Assembly (NCBI GenBank): GCA_046292465.1
Contig: JBKBRB010000002.1
Location: 124,001 to 188,000, forward strand
Reading direction: 5' to 3'
Source: JANWWM01 sp046292465
GTDB taxonomy: Bacteria; Bacteroidota; Chlorobiia; Chlorobiales; Thermochlorobacteraceae
Length of the DNA: 64,000 nucleotides
The notes beneath the pieces were generated by a model. The model saw only the letters and a program-made list of their open reading frames with translations. It searched no databases and had not been told where the DNA came from. Position 1 is the stretch's first letter. Each line of letters starts with the position of its first letter. Positions 1 through 8,628 of this stretch are shown in pieces. A program made the translations under genes and the position numbers.

Positions 1-725
1 GCGGCTTAACCTTGAACCGCGTTCCGATGAAAGACGGCTATCGCTTTGATTTACAAGGCATTGCCGACCGCATTACCCGCCACACAAAAGTCATTTACCT
101 CTGCAATCCGAATAACCCCACGGGCACAATCTTCACACGCGAAGAGTTTGACGCCTTCATGGCGCGTGTGCCTGAGCGCGTGATTATCATTTTAGATGAA
201 GCCTATTTTGAATTTGCTTCGAGCGATTTGGACTATCCCGACTCTATGTCGTATCGCTACGATAATGTGATTACGCTTCGCACCTTCTCAAAGGGCTACG
301 GACTTGCGGCGTTGCGCGTCGGCTACGGCTTCGCTCACGAGAAGTTCATTACGAATTTGATGAAAGTTAAACTTCCTTTTGAGCCAAATTCGCTCGCGCA
401 AGCAGGCGCACTTGCCGCATTAGACGATGACGATTTTTTACGCCAAACCATCGACAACAACACGCACGGCTACAAACTCTTTTCCGAAGCCTTCACCGAA
501 CTTGGCTTGAACTGGATTCCTTCGTGGGCAAATTTCGTGATGATTGATTACGGCAGTGAAGCGCGTGTGAATGCCGTTTCTGAATACCTTTTGCAAAACG
601 GCGTCATTACGCGCCCGCTCAAAGCCTTTGGCTTGCCACATTGTTTGAGAATTTCAATTGGACTTCCACATCAAAACGAAAAGTGTATTGAACTGCTCAA
701 AAAATTTGAGACTGTTTCTGTATGA
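1..725 (+). CDS. hisC: Histidinol-phosphate aminotransferase family protein, 5' end cut by window
   Basis: A fold-type I PLP aminotransferase, most like HisC, which converts imidazole-acetol phosphate to histidinol phosphate with glutamate. The reading frame is open through base 1, so the N-terminus lies outside the window; the TTG at 12 is not the true start. Visible family marks are CNPNNPTG (substrate and PLP contact), LDEAYFEF (PLP-binding Asp and Tyr), and TFSKGYGLAALRVGY with the Schiff-base lysine. The stop overlaps the next start as ATGA (722-725), so the two are translationally coupled. No other his gene is visible, so an aminotransferase acting on another amino acid with the partner ligase is possible. 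Confidence 0.85.
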   Translation, partial: GLTLNRVPMKDGYRFDLQGIADRITRHTKVIYLCNPNNPTGTIFTREEFDAFMARVPERVIIILDEAYFEFASSDLDYPDSMSYRYDNVITLRTFSKGYGLAALRVGYGFAHEKFITNLMKVKLPFEPNSLAQAGALAALDDDDFLRQTIDNNTHGYKLFSEAFTELGLNWIPSWANFVMIDYGSEARVNAVSEYLLQNGVITRPLKAFGLPHCLRISIGLPHQNEKCIELLKKFETVSV

Positions 726-1750
726 AGCACATCGTCATCATTTACAATGCTGTTCCCGACCGATTCTCGCTCAGGCACGACATCAAATCGGAAATGGACA
801 TTTTAGCCAATGTCGATACCATTAGTGCCGCACTCTCCGAAGAATACAAAGTCAGTCCGCTTGCCTTCACCGGCGATATTATTTTCCTGATGGAGCAACT
901 GATGGAAATCAAGCCTGACGCGGTGTTCAATTTGTTTGAAGGAACTTATCGCATTTCAAAGAGCGAAGTTTTTATTCCAATCGCGCTCGATTTGCTCGGC
1001 ATTGCTTATACAGGCTCGCAGGCAAAAACGCTTGAACTTTGCGTTCAGAAAGCCAAGACGAAAGAAATTCTACTTCGCCGTTCTGTTCCAACGCCGCGCT
1101 TTGCTGTGTTCAAGCCGTCAGAAGAAATTTCCACGACCATTCCCTTTCCGCTCATCGTCAAGCCTGAACACGAAGATGCGAGCATAGGAATTTCAAATAA
1201 CTCCGTCGTGCATTCCGAATCGGCACTCAAAGAACAAGTTGAGATGATTTGGCACACCTACAAACAGCCTGCGCTTGTTGAAGAATTTATCGACGGACGA
1301 GAGTTCAATGTAGCGATTTTAGGCGATAGCGATTTCGAACATCAAATCGGACACCCAAATGCGCCGCGCGTGTTGCCAATTTCTGAAATTAGTTTTGAAA
1401 CCATGCCCGAAGGCTTTGCGCGGATTGTAACCTATAAAGCCAAGTGGGAAGAAGAAAGCGTAGAATACAAAGAAACAAAGCCCATCTGCCCCGCACCGAT
1501 TGACTTGAAACTCGAACTTGAACTCAAACAAATTGCGTTGCGCGTGTTCAATGCGGTTGGCTGTCGCGATTATGCGCGTGTCGATTTTCGCGTCTCAAAA
1601 GAGGGCAGGCCATTTGTCGTTGATGTCAATCCAAACCCTGACATTTCGCCTGATGCCGGTCTTGCACGTTCTGCAAAAGCCGCTGGATTGGAGTATCCCG
1701 CTTTGATTCGCAAAATTGCTAGTTTCGCGCTCTCGCGCTTGGCAAGTTGA
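722..1750 (+). CDS. ATP-grasp ligase, D-Ala-D-Ala-ligase-like
   Basis: A 342-residue ATP-grasp enzyme resembling D-alanine-D-alanine ligase; this family joins a carboxylate to an amine through an acylphosphate. N-terminal residues run MKHIVIIYNAVPDRF, then a preATP-grasp region with FNLFEG, an ATP-binding segment FPLIVKPEHEDASIGI, and the C-terminal metal site ARVDFRV...VVDVNPNPDISP. True Ddl enzymes usually end with an EIN-x-MPG motif; here it is NPNPDI, as in ligase-like relatives of unknown substrate. It starts inside the stop of the aminotransferase, so the pair probably acts in one pathway. The substrate cannot be told from sequence. Confidence 0.8.
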   Translation: MKHIVIIYNAVPDRFSLRHDIKSEMDILANVDTISAALSEEYKVSPLAFTGDIIFLMEQLMEIKPDAVFNLFEGTYRISKSEVFIPIALDLLGIAYTGSQAKTLELCVQKAKTKEILLRRSVPTPRFAVFKPSEEISTTIPFPLIVKPEHEDASIGISNNSVVHSESALKEQVEMIWHTYKQPALVEEFIDGREFNVAILGDSDFEHQIGHPNAPRVLPISEISFETMPEGFARIVTYKAKWEEESVEYKETKPICPAPIDLKLELELKQIALRVFNAVGCRDYARVDFRVSKEGRPFVVDVNPNPDISPDAGLARSAKAAGLEYPALIRKIASFALSRLAS

Positions 1751-1960
1751 TAAAAGAGAGAACACAGATTCGACGGATTAAATCAATTCTCACGGATTTT
1801 CAACCAAATAAAAATCTGTGAAAACCCGCCTAAATCCGTTTCATCAGCGTTTCTTTTCAGATTCTTCACTCCGCTTTCGCTTCGTTCAGAATTACCCCAC
1901 AACACCCCGTCATTCCGAGCACAGCGAAAAAGTCTTCACTATTCATTACTCACTATTCAT
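1751..1960. repeat. Intergenic remnants of a dispersed repeat
   Basis: This gap holds no credible gene. It contains AACACAGATT/ATCTGTG-type arms (1757-1820), CGCTTCGTTCAGAAT (about 1880), CATTCCGAGCACAGCGA (about 1912), and low-complexity ATTCATTACTCACTATTC runs before the lptF/G stop. The same words recur at 14680-14815 and partly at 17590. They look like degenerate copies of a dispersed intergenic element of the CATTCCGAGC type seen in many FCB genomes. Confidence 0.5.
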
Positions 1961-1963
1961 TAT

Positions 1964-3046
1964 TCACTTCTGCGCTTTAAAGAGCATCACTGCACCGACG
2001 ATGAGGAAAATCATGTTCGGCATCCACGCGGCTAAAACAGGATTGACTGCACCCTTATAGCCGAGCGTTCCGAAAACTTGCTGAACGCCCATATACAAAA
2101 ATCCAACAAGAATACTAATTCCTGCTTCAAGCGCGATGCCACTTCGCTTCTTTTGCGCCGAGAGCGGCACGCCGATGAGAATCACAATCAGGCACGCAAA
2201 CGGAAAAGAAAGTTTCGTGTGATACTTCACGATGGCTTCATCAGACGATTCAAATCCGCCACGCTCACGTGCCTTCAAAAACGCACGATGCTCCGGAAGC
2301 GTCATCAGTTCAAGGGCTTGCGTCGACTCGCCGAGTTCTTTGGCTGTAAAAGAAAATGCAAGCGTATCGAGCTGCTCAATGCGTGTGATGAACTCTTTAT
2401 CGCTACTGAAGACGCGCAGGTATCCGCTTTCAATCACCCACTTTTGAGCGGTCGTGTCGTATTTCATTCGTTCTGCATCTAATCGCCAAATCAACTCTTT
2501 TCCGTTGAAGGCTTGCACACCAAGCGCGTAGCAGGTTTTCGTATAGTCGTCGTAATAGCCAATGCTGACGAGTTGCGTCGGCGAATCCATGATATTGACA
2601 TTTGACCGACTGCCACTAACCCAAAAATTTTTTCCGAGATTGATTGATTCAAATCGCTGTTTTTCTCTCGTCGTCTGTGGCACAAGCCAACCTGAAAGGT
2701 AAAAATCCAACAAGGTAATTAACATGGCGATTGCTAAAAACGGCACAAGGATTCGGTAGAGGCTAATTCCGCCCGATTTCATCGCCGTTAGTTCCATCTG
2801 TTTTGAGAGCGCACCGGTTACAAACAATGCCGAAAGTAGCGCGCTAATGGGGATAATCAGTTTCAGGATTTCAGGAAGGAAGTAGCCGTAGTAAGTCAGA
2901 ATCGGTAAGAGCGTCAGTTTGCGGTCAATGAAGTCGTCGATATGCTCGATGAGGTCAATCAAGACGAAAAGCGCGATGAAGGACACTGTTCCGAACAAAA
3001 ATGCCGTGAGGTATCGGATTGCAATATATCGGTCGAGAATTTTCAC
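1964..3046 (-). CDS. LptF/LptG (YjgP/YjgQ) family permease
   Basis: An inner-membrane subunit of the lipopolysaccharide exporter LptB2FG, which extracts LPS from the inner membrane and passes it to LptC. The 360-residue protein has the family form: three N-terminal helices (RYLTAFLFGTVSFIALFVLIDL, then an IIPISALLSALFV helix), the ELTAMKSGGIS coupling segment, a periplasmic beta-jellyroll of about 150 residues, and C-terminal helices. It starts at GTG (3046) and is divergent from the VWA gene at 3101. The partner lptF/lptG and lptB are not nearby. F and G cannot be told apart safely. Confidence 0.85.
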   Translation of the reverse strand: MKILDRYIAIRYLTAFLFGTVSFIALFVLIDLIEHIDDFIDRKLTLLPILTYYGYFLPEILKLIIPISALLSALFVTGALSKQMELTAMKSGGISLYRILVPFLAIAMLITLLDFYLSGWLVPQTTREKQRFESINLGKNFWVSGSRSNVNIMDSPTQLVSIGYYDDYTKTCYALGVQAFNGKELIWRLDAERMKYDTTAQKWVIESGYLRVFSSDKEFITRIEQLDTLAFSFTAKELGESTQALELMTLPEHRAFLKARERGGFESSDEAIVKYHTKLSFPFACLIVILIGVPLSAQKKRSGIALEAGISILVGFLYMGVQQVFGTLGYKGAVNPVLAAWMPNMIFLIVGAVMLFKAQK

Positions 3047-3100
3047 GAATTGAAATTGACGGTTATTTTGTTTGACTTAACACGATTTTCACAAAGCATA

Positions 3101-5242
3101 ATGACTTTTGTCGCTTCATCACTTTGGCTCTTATTGCTCTTTGCACTTCTTGCCGTTCTGCTTGCCTTTTGGACATACCAGCGCGCCACGCTCTCCACGC
3201 CGATTAAAGTCGCATTGGTAAGTTTGCGTGCGCTTGCCGTTTTCCTTACGCTCTCGCTTTTTCTTGAACCGATGTTGCAATTTTTTTCAGAAGAAACGCG
3301 CAAGCCCAAATTGGCATTGATTATCGATAACTCCGAAAGCATGACGATTCGCGACAACGGACTTCGGCGCGATAGCCTACTCCAACAACTTCTTTCACGC
3401 TATCAAAGTAATCTTGAAGACGTCGTTGATATTCGTTCGTTCGCCTTTGGCGAAACGCTGCAAGAGCGTGCATTAGGCGACTTTTCGTTCAATGAAAAAT
3501 ACACCAATCACTCGCGCGCGATTGAAGCACTTAATCGCATTAGCATGCGCGAAAACTTCAATGCCGCGTTGTTGTTCAGCGACGGCGCATTCAACGCAGG
3601 CGAAACCCCACTCTACGAAGCCGAGCGTTCGCCGATTCCGATTTTCACCGTGCTGTTAGGCGATAGCACTTCGCGCAAAGATATTGTGCTTCGCCGCATT
3701 TACGCACCCGAGCAAGCGATTGTCAATACCAAAGTTTCGGTTTCAGCCGTGGTTGCACAAGAAGGCTTCACAGGCAAAGTTGTCGAGGCACTCCTGAAAA
3801 GTGGCGAAACCGTTTTGGCACGCAAGCAGTTTGAACTCGCCGTTTCTGAGCAGTCCCTCGCGTTTGAATTTGTGCCAAAAGAAGTCGGCGACGCCAAATA
3901 CAGCATTAGCATCTCGCCGCTTCAAGGCGAATTTTCGGCAAAAAATAATTCGCAATCTTTCTTCGTGCGCGTCTTGAAAAACAAGAAGAAGGTTTTAGTG
4001 ATTGCTGGTCTTGCCGACCCTGAAATTTCTTCCGTCCGTCAAACGCTCGTGCAGTCTGAAAACATCGATGCTGTTTTTTTTACGCAAAAAACGTCGAGCG
4101 AATTTTTTGAGGGTGCACTCAACCTTACGGCTCATCAAGATGCCGATGTTTGTTTGCTCATCGGCTTTCCAAGCGCAAGCATTAGCGAATCAATTTCCGA
4201 GCGTGTGTTTGGGTTCTTGAACGCGAATAAAATTCCTGTCTTTTCATTTGTCGGCTTGCAAAGTTCGGGCACGAAACTAAAACAATACGAGCCAATTCTC
4301 GCCGTCAGCCTTGCGCGAACAACTCCTGCCGATGTTCTCGATAACAATGCGTTCATTTTGCCGACACCGCAAGGTCAAAGTTTCGTTGCTTTTAAGCCTG
4401 TGGCTTCTCTTTTGCAGACCGCTTTTCAAACCGCGCCGCCGATTTCTTATTTGGACTTTAATTTTCAACCCAAACCCACAACGCAAGTTTTGTGGAAACT
4501 TTCTGTTTCAGGCAGAGCCACCGAGCGTGTGGCACTTGCCGTTGCGCAAAGTTCGGGCAAAAAATATGCAACGCTTTGCACGCCTCAGTTTTGGCGATTT
4601 TCACTTTCGCCTGACGAAAACGTGCGCAAAGTTTATGCACAAACCTTGCTTGGCACAATCGAGTGGCTTTCGGCAAAGGAAGATTCAAAGCGGTTTCAAG
4701 TCTCGACATCGCGCAAACTTTACGACGAAGGCGAAACCGTTTTCTTCACTGCTACTTTGCAAGATGAACTCTTGAACCCTGTCTCGACCGCCGAAATTGC
4801 CTTGGGCGTCAAGCACAAGCAAACGGGCGAAAGTTACAACGCCACCTTTGAGCGCGCCACCGAAGAAGGCGTCTATCAAGCCAAGTTCGAGGGATTTGAG
4901 AAAGGCGACTATACTTTCACCGCTGAAGCCAAAGAAGGAGAAACCGTGTTAGGCACGGCGAGTGGCATTTTTTCAGTGAGCGAAACCAGCGCGGAACTGC
5001 GCAACACTGCCGCAATTCCCGAAACGATGCAGAGCATTGCCGAGCGTAGCGGTGGCAAGTTCTACACACCGCAAACTTTTGCACAATTTTTTGACGACAT
5101 CAAGCGCGAGCCGTCATTTCAACCCGTCAAGGTTAGCACTACATCGTCTATTGAATTTGCAAACTTGTGGTCGACTTTGATGGTCGTGGTTTTGTGCCTT
5201 TCGGCGGAGTGGCTCTTGCGAAAACTCAACGCGCTTCCTTAA
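3101..5242 (+). CDS. Membrane-anchored VWA-domain protein
   Basis: A 713-residue membrane protein of unknown job. Two helices lie in the first 60 residues, followed by a von Willebrand A-like domain starting LALIIDNSES (MIDAS-type D76-x-S78-x-S80), a long beta-rich extracytoplasmic region including an Ig-like stretch near residues 530-620, and a last helix near the C-terminus. This matches large VWA membrane proteins of Bacteroidetes and Planctomycetes that lie near BatA/MoxR genes, but no MoxR ATPase is present. An ATG upstream at frame position 2942 would overlap lptF/G; the ATG at 3101 fits the membrane-helix start. Its stop overlaps the convergent terC stop by 4 bases. Confidence 0.75.
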   Translation: MTFVASSLWLLLLFALLAVLLAFWTYQRATLSTPIKVALVSLRALAVFLTLSLFLEPMLQFFSEETRKPKLALIIDNSESMTIRDNGLRRDSLLQQLLSRYQSNLEDVVDIRSFAFGETLQERALGDFSFNEKYTNHSRAIEALNRISMRENFNAALLFSDGAFNAGETPLYEAERSPIPIFTVLLGDSTSRKDIVLRRIYAPEQAIVNTKVSVSAVVAQEGFTGKVVEALLKSGETVLARKQFELAVSEQSLAFEFVPKEVGDAKYSISISPLQGEFSAKNNSQSFFVRVLKNKKKVLVIAGLADPEISSVRQTLVQSENIDAVFFTQKTSSEFFEGALNLTAHQDADVCLLIGFPSASISESISERVFGFLNANKIPVFSFVGLQSSGTKLKQYEPILAVSLARTTPADVLDNNAFILPTPQGQSFVAFKPVASLLQTAFQTAPPISYLDFNFQPKPTTQVLWKLSVSGRATERVALAVAQSSGKKYATLCTPQFWRFSLSPDENVRKVYAQTLLGTIEWLSAKEDSKRFQVSTSRKLYDEGETVFFTATLQDELLNPVSTAEIALGVKHKQTGESYNATFERATEEGVYQAKFEGFEKGDYTFTAEAKEGETVLGTASGIFSVSETSAELRNTAAIPETMQSIAERSGGKFYTPQTFAQFFDDIKREPSFQPVKVSTTSSIEFANLWSTLMVVVLCLSAEWLLRKLNALP

Positions 5243-6234
5243 ACTTTCACTTCTTCTTCTATTGGCGAGGCTTCTTTCTTTTCTTCTTTCGGTGCAAAGA
5301 GAAGCGAAAGCACAATGGAAAGGAGTAGCACGCTGGCAATCACCGCAAGAGAAATCGGTGATGGAATGGAGAACGATTCGCCTGTAATCCAACGCGAAAT
5401 TTCAGGTGTGAGCATTTTTATCCCCACAAATGTGAGAATAAATGAAATCCCTTTTTTGAGGAAGACGAACTTGTCGATAATATCGGCGAGCAAAAAGTAA
5501 AGCGAGCGCAAGCCCATAATGGCGAAGATATTCGACGTGAAAATGATGAACGGGTCGTTGCTGACGGCAAGCACGGCGGGAATGGAGTCGACGGCGAAAA
5601 TGAGGTCAGTTATTTCAATGACAATCAAGACGAGAAAGAGCGGCGTGGCAACGCGCTTTCCGTTTTCAATCGTGAAAAATTTTTGTCCGTCGTAGTTCCT
5701 CGAGATAGCAAAAAATCGCTTCACCAACTTTATTGCGAAGTTTTCGGCAACTTCTTCGGTTTCTTCTTCGCCCTCTTTTTCAAAGAGCAGTTTCAGCCCT
5801 GAATAAATGAGAAATGCGCCGAAGAGATAAACGATCCAATGAAATTTTTGAATGAGCGCGACGCCCGCAAAAATGAAAATCGCGCGCATAATCACTGCTC
5901 CCAAGACACCCCAAAAGAGAATCCGATGTTGATACCTGTCCTCGACCTTGAAGTGGCGAAATACCAACACAAAAACGAAGAGATTATCGACCGAGAGCGA
6001 TTCTTCAATCAAATATCCCGTCATGAACTCAGTCGCTTTTTCAAAGCCATAAAAGTGCCACACGGCTCCTGCAAATCCAATCGCGAGCGAAACCCAAAGG
6101 CAAGTCCACATCAAGGCTTCTTTGCTTGAAATGCGATGTGCTTGCTTGTTGAAGACGCCCAAATCCAGCGCGAGCACAACCGAAACAAGCGCGAAAAATC
6201 CGAGCCACATCCAAATTGATTCTTCTCCGAACAT
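5239..6234 (-). CDS. TerC/Alx family membrane protein
   Basis: A 331-residue polytopic protein of the TerC/Alx family, whose bacterial members are linked to manganese export and metal loading of exported proteins. It shows about nine hydrophobic segments and the conserved acidic helices: VLALDLGVF near the N-terminus, EESLSVDNLFVFVLVFRHF, and ITDLIFAVDSIPAVLAVS. No yybP-ykoY manganese riboswitch could be recognised in the 34-base gap upstream, and fabL ends just before it on the same strand, so it may be the second gene of a pair. Confidence 0.85.
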   Translation of the reverse strand: MFGEESIWMWLGFFALVSVVLALDLGVFNKQAHRISSKEALMWTCLWVSLAIGFAGAVWHFYGFEKATEFMTGYLIEESLSVDNLFVFVLVFRHFKVEDRYQHRILFWGVLGAVIMRAIFIFAGVALIQKFHWIVYLFGAFLIYSGLKLLFEKEGEEETEEVAENFAIKLVKRFFAISRNYDGQKFFTIENGKRVATPLFLVLIVIEITDLIFAVDSIPAVLAVSNDPFIIFTSNIFAIMGLRSLYFLLADIIDKFVFLKKGISFILTFVGIKMLTPEISRWITGESFSIPSPISLAVIASVLLLSIVLSLLFAPKEEKKEASPIEEEVKV

Positions 6235-6268
6235 TAACGTGTTAGTTCAATCGTTATTAAAATTTATT

Positions 6269-7021
6269 TTATCGCAGTGTGCCGCCGCCGTCGGCGATAA
6301 TGGTTTGTCCGTGAATCCATCGTGATTGGTCGGAGCAAAGGAACGCGATAATGTCGGCAATGTCTTCGGCAGTTCCCAATCGTCCAAGCGGCGTGCGAGC
6401 AATCCATTCCTTTTTCATTTCGTCTTGATTTTTGAAGTCGTTCAACGCTTCGGTGTCGACTGCACCGCCAGAGACGGCATTGACGCGAATTTTTTTCGCG
6501 CCTAATTCCGCCGCAAGGTAGCGAACAATCGTTTCTAACGCCGCTTTTGCTGCGCCCATTGCCGCGTAGCCGTCCAAGCAGCGAATGTTGCCAATGCTTG
6601 AAACTGCCACAATCACGCCGCCCTTTTCGCCAAAGAGTTTTGCCGCTTCTTGCGCACCTAAAAGTAAGGCTTTCGGACCGGTTGCCATCGTTAAATCAAA
6701 TCCGTTTGAACCAATGCGAAGAATCGAGCCAAAGACGCCCTTTGCGGCATTGCTCACAAAAATATCTAAACGGTTGAAATGACTTTTAACTTCGGCGAAG
6801 AGCCGCTTGATGTCGTCGGGCTTGCTGATATCGGCTTGAACGGCGATGGCTTCAACACCAGTTGAATGCAGTTCCGATACCGTCTTTTCAGCTTCGGTTT
6901 TGTTTTTGAGATAATTGACCACAATGGAGATGCCTTCACGCGCCAAACGCAGGGCGGTTGCTTTGCCAATGCCGCGTGAAGAGCCTGTGATTAGAGCCAC
7001 CCGCTCTCGAAGTGTGTTCAT
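6269..7021 (-). CDS. fabL: Enoyl-[acyl-carrier-protein] reductase FabL
   Basis: A 250-residue short-chain dehydrogenase that best fits FabL, the NADPH enoyl-ACP reductase that completes each fatty acid elongation cycle. It has the TGSSRGIGKA nucleotide loop and SNAAKG. The active site is Y-x6-K (YAAMGAAK), which marks enoyl reductases; ordinary ketoacyl reductases have Y-x3-K. The C-terminal half, NAVSGGAVDTEALNDF and GQTIIADGGGTLR, is close to Bacillus FabL. Another SDR activity is the only alternative. It ends 34 bases before terC and begins 15 bases after the GH16 stop on the same strand. Confidence 0.85.
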   Translation of the reverse strand: MNTLRERVALITGSSRGIGKATALRLAREGISIVVNYLKNKTEAEKTVSELHSTGVEAIAVQADISKPDDIKRLFAEVKSHFNRLDIFVSNAAKGVFGSILRIGSNGFDLTMATGPKALLLGAQEAAKLFGEKGGVIVAVSSIGNIRCLDGYAAMGAAKAALETIVRYLAAELGAKKIRVNAVSGGAVDTEALNDFKNQDEMKKEWIARTPLGRLGTAEDIADIIAFLCSDQSRWIHGQTIIADGGGTLR

Positions 7022-7036
7022 TTGAAAAAGTCAGTG

Positions 7037-8128
7037 TTATTTCGTCAAAATCATTTTGCGCGTTTGTGCAAAACTTCCTGCGCTGATTTTGTAAAAATAT
7101 ACACCACTGGCAAGATTAAATTGAGCAGAATTAAAATTGACGGTATAACTGCCCGCCGATTGCCTTGTATTGACCAGCGTCGCCACTTTTTTGCCAAGCA
7201 CATCGAAGACTTCCAACTTAACATCGCTCGACACAGGAAGTTGATAAGTAATCGTTGTTGTTGGATTGAACGGATTGGGATAGTTCTGCTCGAGCACAAA
7301 TTGCGATGGTTTTTGGGCATCTGTTGGTGTTGAAAGCGGCGAGCGTTGATAAACGCGCACATAATCCACCACCATTTCTTGTGGAAATACGGTCGTTGAG
7401 TCTGGACTGCCGGGCCAATTTCCGCCAACCGCAACATTCAAAATGATATGAAACCGTTCGTTGAAGGGCCAGTTTGAAGTTCCTAAATGTGCTGGCACGC
7501 GGAAGAAGTAAATGATGGAGTCGACATACCATTTAATTTCGTTTTGCCCCCACTCAATATGAAATGTGTGAAAATCGTCGTTAAATGTGCCTTGTGAGAG
7601 TAAATATGATGTGGTTTGAAACTGGTGCTGGTATAAACTATTGGCAAAGTGAATGGTAGCGTGAATACGGTTTGGCTCATGTCCAATCAGTTCCGTGATG
7701 TCAATTTCGCCGCTGCGCGGCCAGCCGCCGAAGACTTCGTCAGTTGGCAGCATCCAAAATGCAGGCCAAATGCCTCTCCCCCTTGGCAACTTTGCTCGCA
7801 TCTCAATTTTTCCATACCGCCAATCCCCTTTGTTCTTTGTTCGAATCCGCCCTGATGTGTATTGCATGCCGCCAAAATTTTCACGACGCGCGATAATGCG
7901 TAAATACCCCCCCGACACATTGACATTAGCAGGACGATTCGTGTAATACTGCAATTCGTTGTTTCCCCAGCCCACCATCAGCGGCGCACCTGTTCCAATT
8001 TGGTAAGACCACTTCGAAGTATCGAGTGATGAACCGTTGAACTCATCAGACCAGACTAACTGCCACTCCTGTCCGTAGAGCGAATTTGACAGACACAGCA
8101 GCGAAATCAGTAAAAAATACTTTTTCAT
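7037..8128 (-). CDS. Secreted GH16 beta-glucanase with type IX secretion signal
   Basis: A 363-residue endo-beta-glucanase/laminarinase of glycoside hydrolase family 16. The signal peptide (about residues 1-19) ends at LYGQ. The catalytic motif is EIDITE at residues 141-146: E141 nucleophile, D143 helper and E146 acid/base. Family flanks WPAFWMLPTD and the IHFAN strand are present. Residues from about 285 form a type IX sorting domain: NYPNPFNPTTTITYQLP, then VFDVLGKKVATLV, GVYFYKI and the end RKMILTK. It should therefore be exported across the outer membrane and fixed to the surface or released. Likely substrates are beta-1,3- or mixed-linkage glucans. Confidence 0.92.
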   Translation of the reverse strand: MKKYFLLISLLCLSNSLYGQEWQLVWSDEFNGSSLDTSKWSYQIGTGAPLMVGWGNNELQYYTNRPANVNVSGGYLRIIARRENFGGMQYTSGRIRTKNKGDWRYGKIEMRAKLPRGRGIWPAFWMLPTDEVFGGWPRSGEIDITELIGHEPNRIHATIHFANSLYQHQFQTTSYLLSQGTFNDDFHTFHIEWGQNEIKWYVDSIIYFFRVPAHLGTSNWPFNERFHIILNVAVGGNWPGSPDSTTVFPQEMVVDYVRVYQRSPLSTPTDAQKPSQFVLEQNYPNPFNPTTTITYQLPVSSDVKLEVFDVLGKKVATLVNTRQSAGSYTVNFNSAQFNLASGVYFYKISAGSFAQTRKMILTK

Positions 8129-8399
8129 TGCTTCTTGATAGAATTATTAAGGATAAGTGGACGAGTAAATTAAACAGATTTGTTACATATTTCGTTACTC
8201 AACGTATTTCAAGATAAAAAAATTCCATCGGGAAAATAGACAAAGAGGAAAACACTGATTTCTCGTTTTGAAACGATGAGCGTAGATGGTATGATTATTG
8301 CGCCGCTTTCGCAGACTTATCGTGCAACTGATAAAATCAAACGGTTGCATCAAATCATGATTTCCGTATTTGATGGCGTCGTATATGAAAGTGGCATCA
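8129..8399. other. Gap with no clear gene
   Basis: The 271 bases between the GH16 start and the recognisable dehydratase remnant are AT-rich. Short open frames exist on both strands (for example 8195-8410 minus and 8276-8485 plus) but none resembles a known family. Bases 8360-8399 may be an unreadable extension of the dehydratase pseudogene. The GH16 promoter should lie in the first part. Confidence 0.4.
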
Positions 8400-8620
8400 A
8401 TGGCAAGCATTTATCATGTGAGAACAGGCTTTCACGGCGCAACCGACCTCTCGCCCATCACGATGGCGGCGGCTCTTCATTTTGATTTAGCCATCAATAA
8501 CTTTGGAATTCAAGACCCGGCTTAGGCGTGGATTATGATGAAAAACAAGCCGAGAAGTTTCAATATGAACGCGCCTATTTGCCTGTTAATCGCAAACTTG
8601 ACAGCACAATGTTTAATTGA
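8400..8620 (+). pseudogene. Remnant of RspA/UxuA-type sugar-acid dehydratase
   Basis: This is the C-terminal tail of an enolase-superfamily mannonate/gluconate dehydratase (RspA-like). Frame one (8400-8525) gives a segment with IYHVRTGFHGATDLSP and MAAALHFDLAINNFGIQ and then stops. A second frame (from about 8519) gives PGLGVDYDEKQ followed by FQYERAYLPVNRKLD and a stop at 8620. In intact relatives about 25-30 residues lie between FGIQ and PGLGVD; they are missing here, so a deletion and frameshift joined the two pieces. The N-terminal three quarters, with the metal ligands, are gone. It lies just upstream of an organic-anion transporter and a truncated altronate dehydratase. Confidence 0.8.
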
Positions 8621-8628
8621 TAAAAACC

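Noticed and set aside
6235..6268. Manganese riboswitch before terC
   Set aside because: The gap is only 34 bases and lacks the yybP-ykoY core.
8195..8410. 71-residue minus-strand frame
   Set aside because: It overlaps the dehydratase pseudogene region on the other strand and resembles no family.
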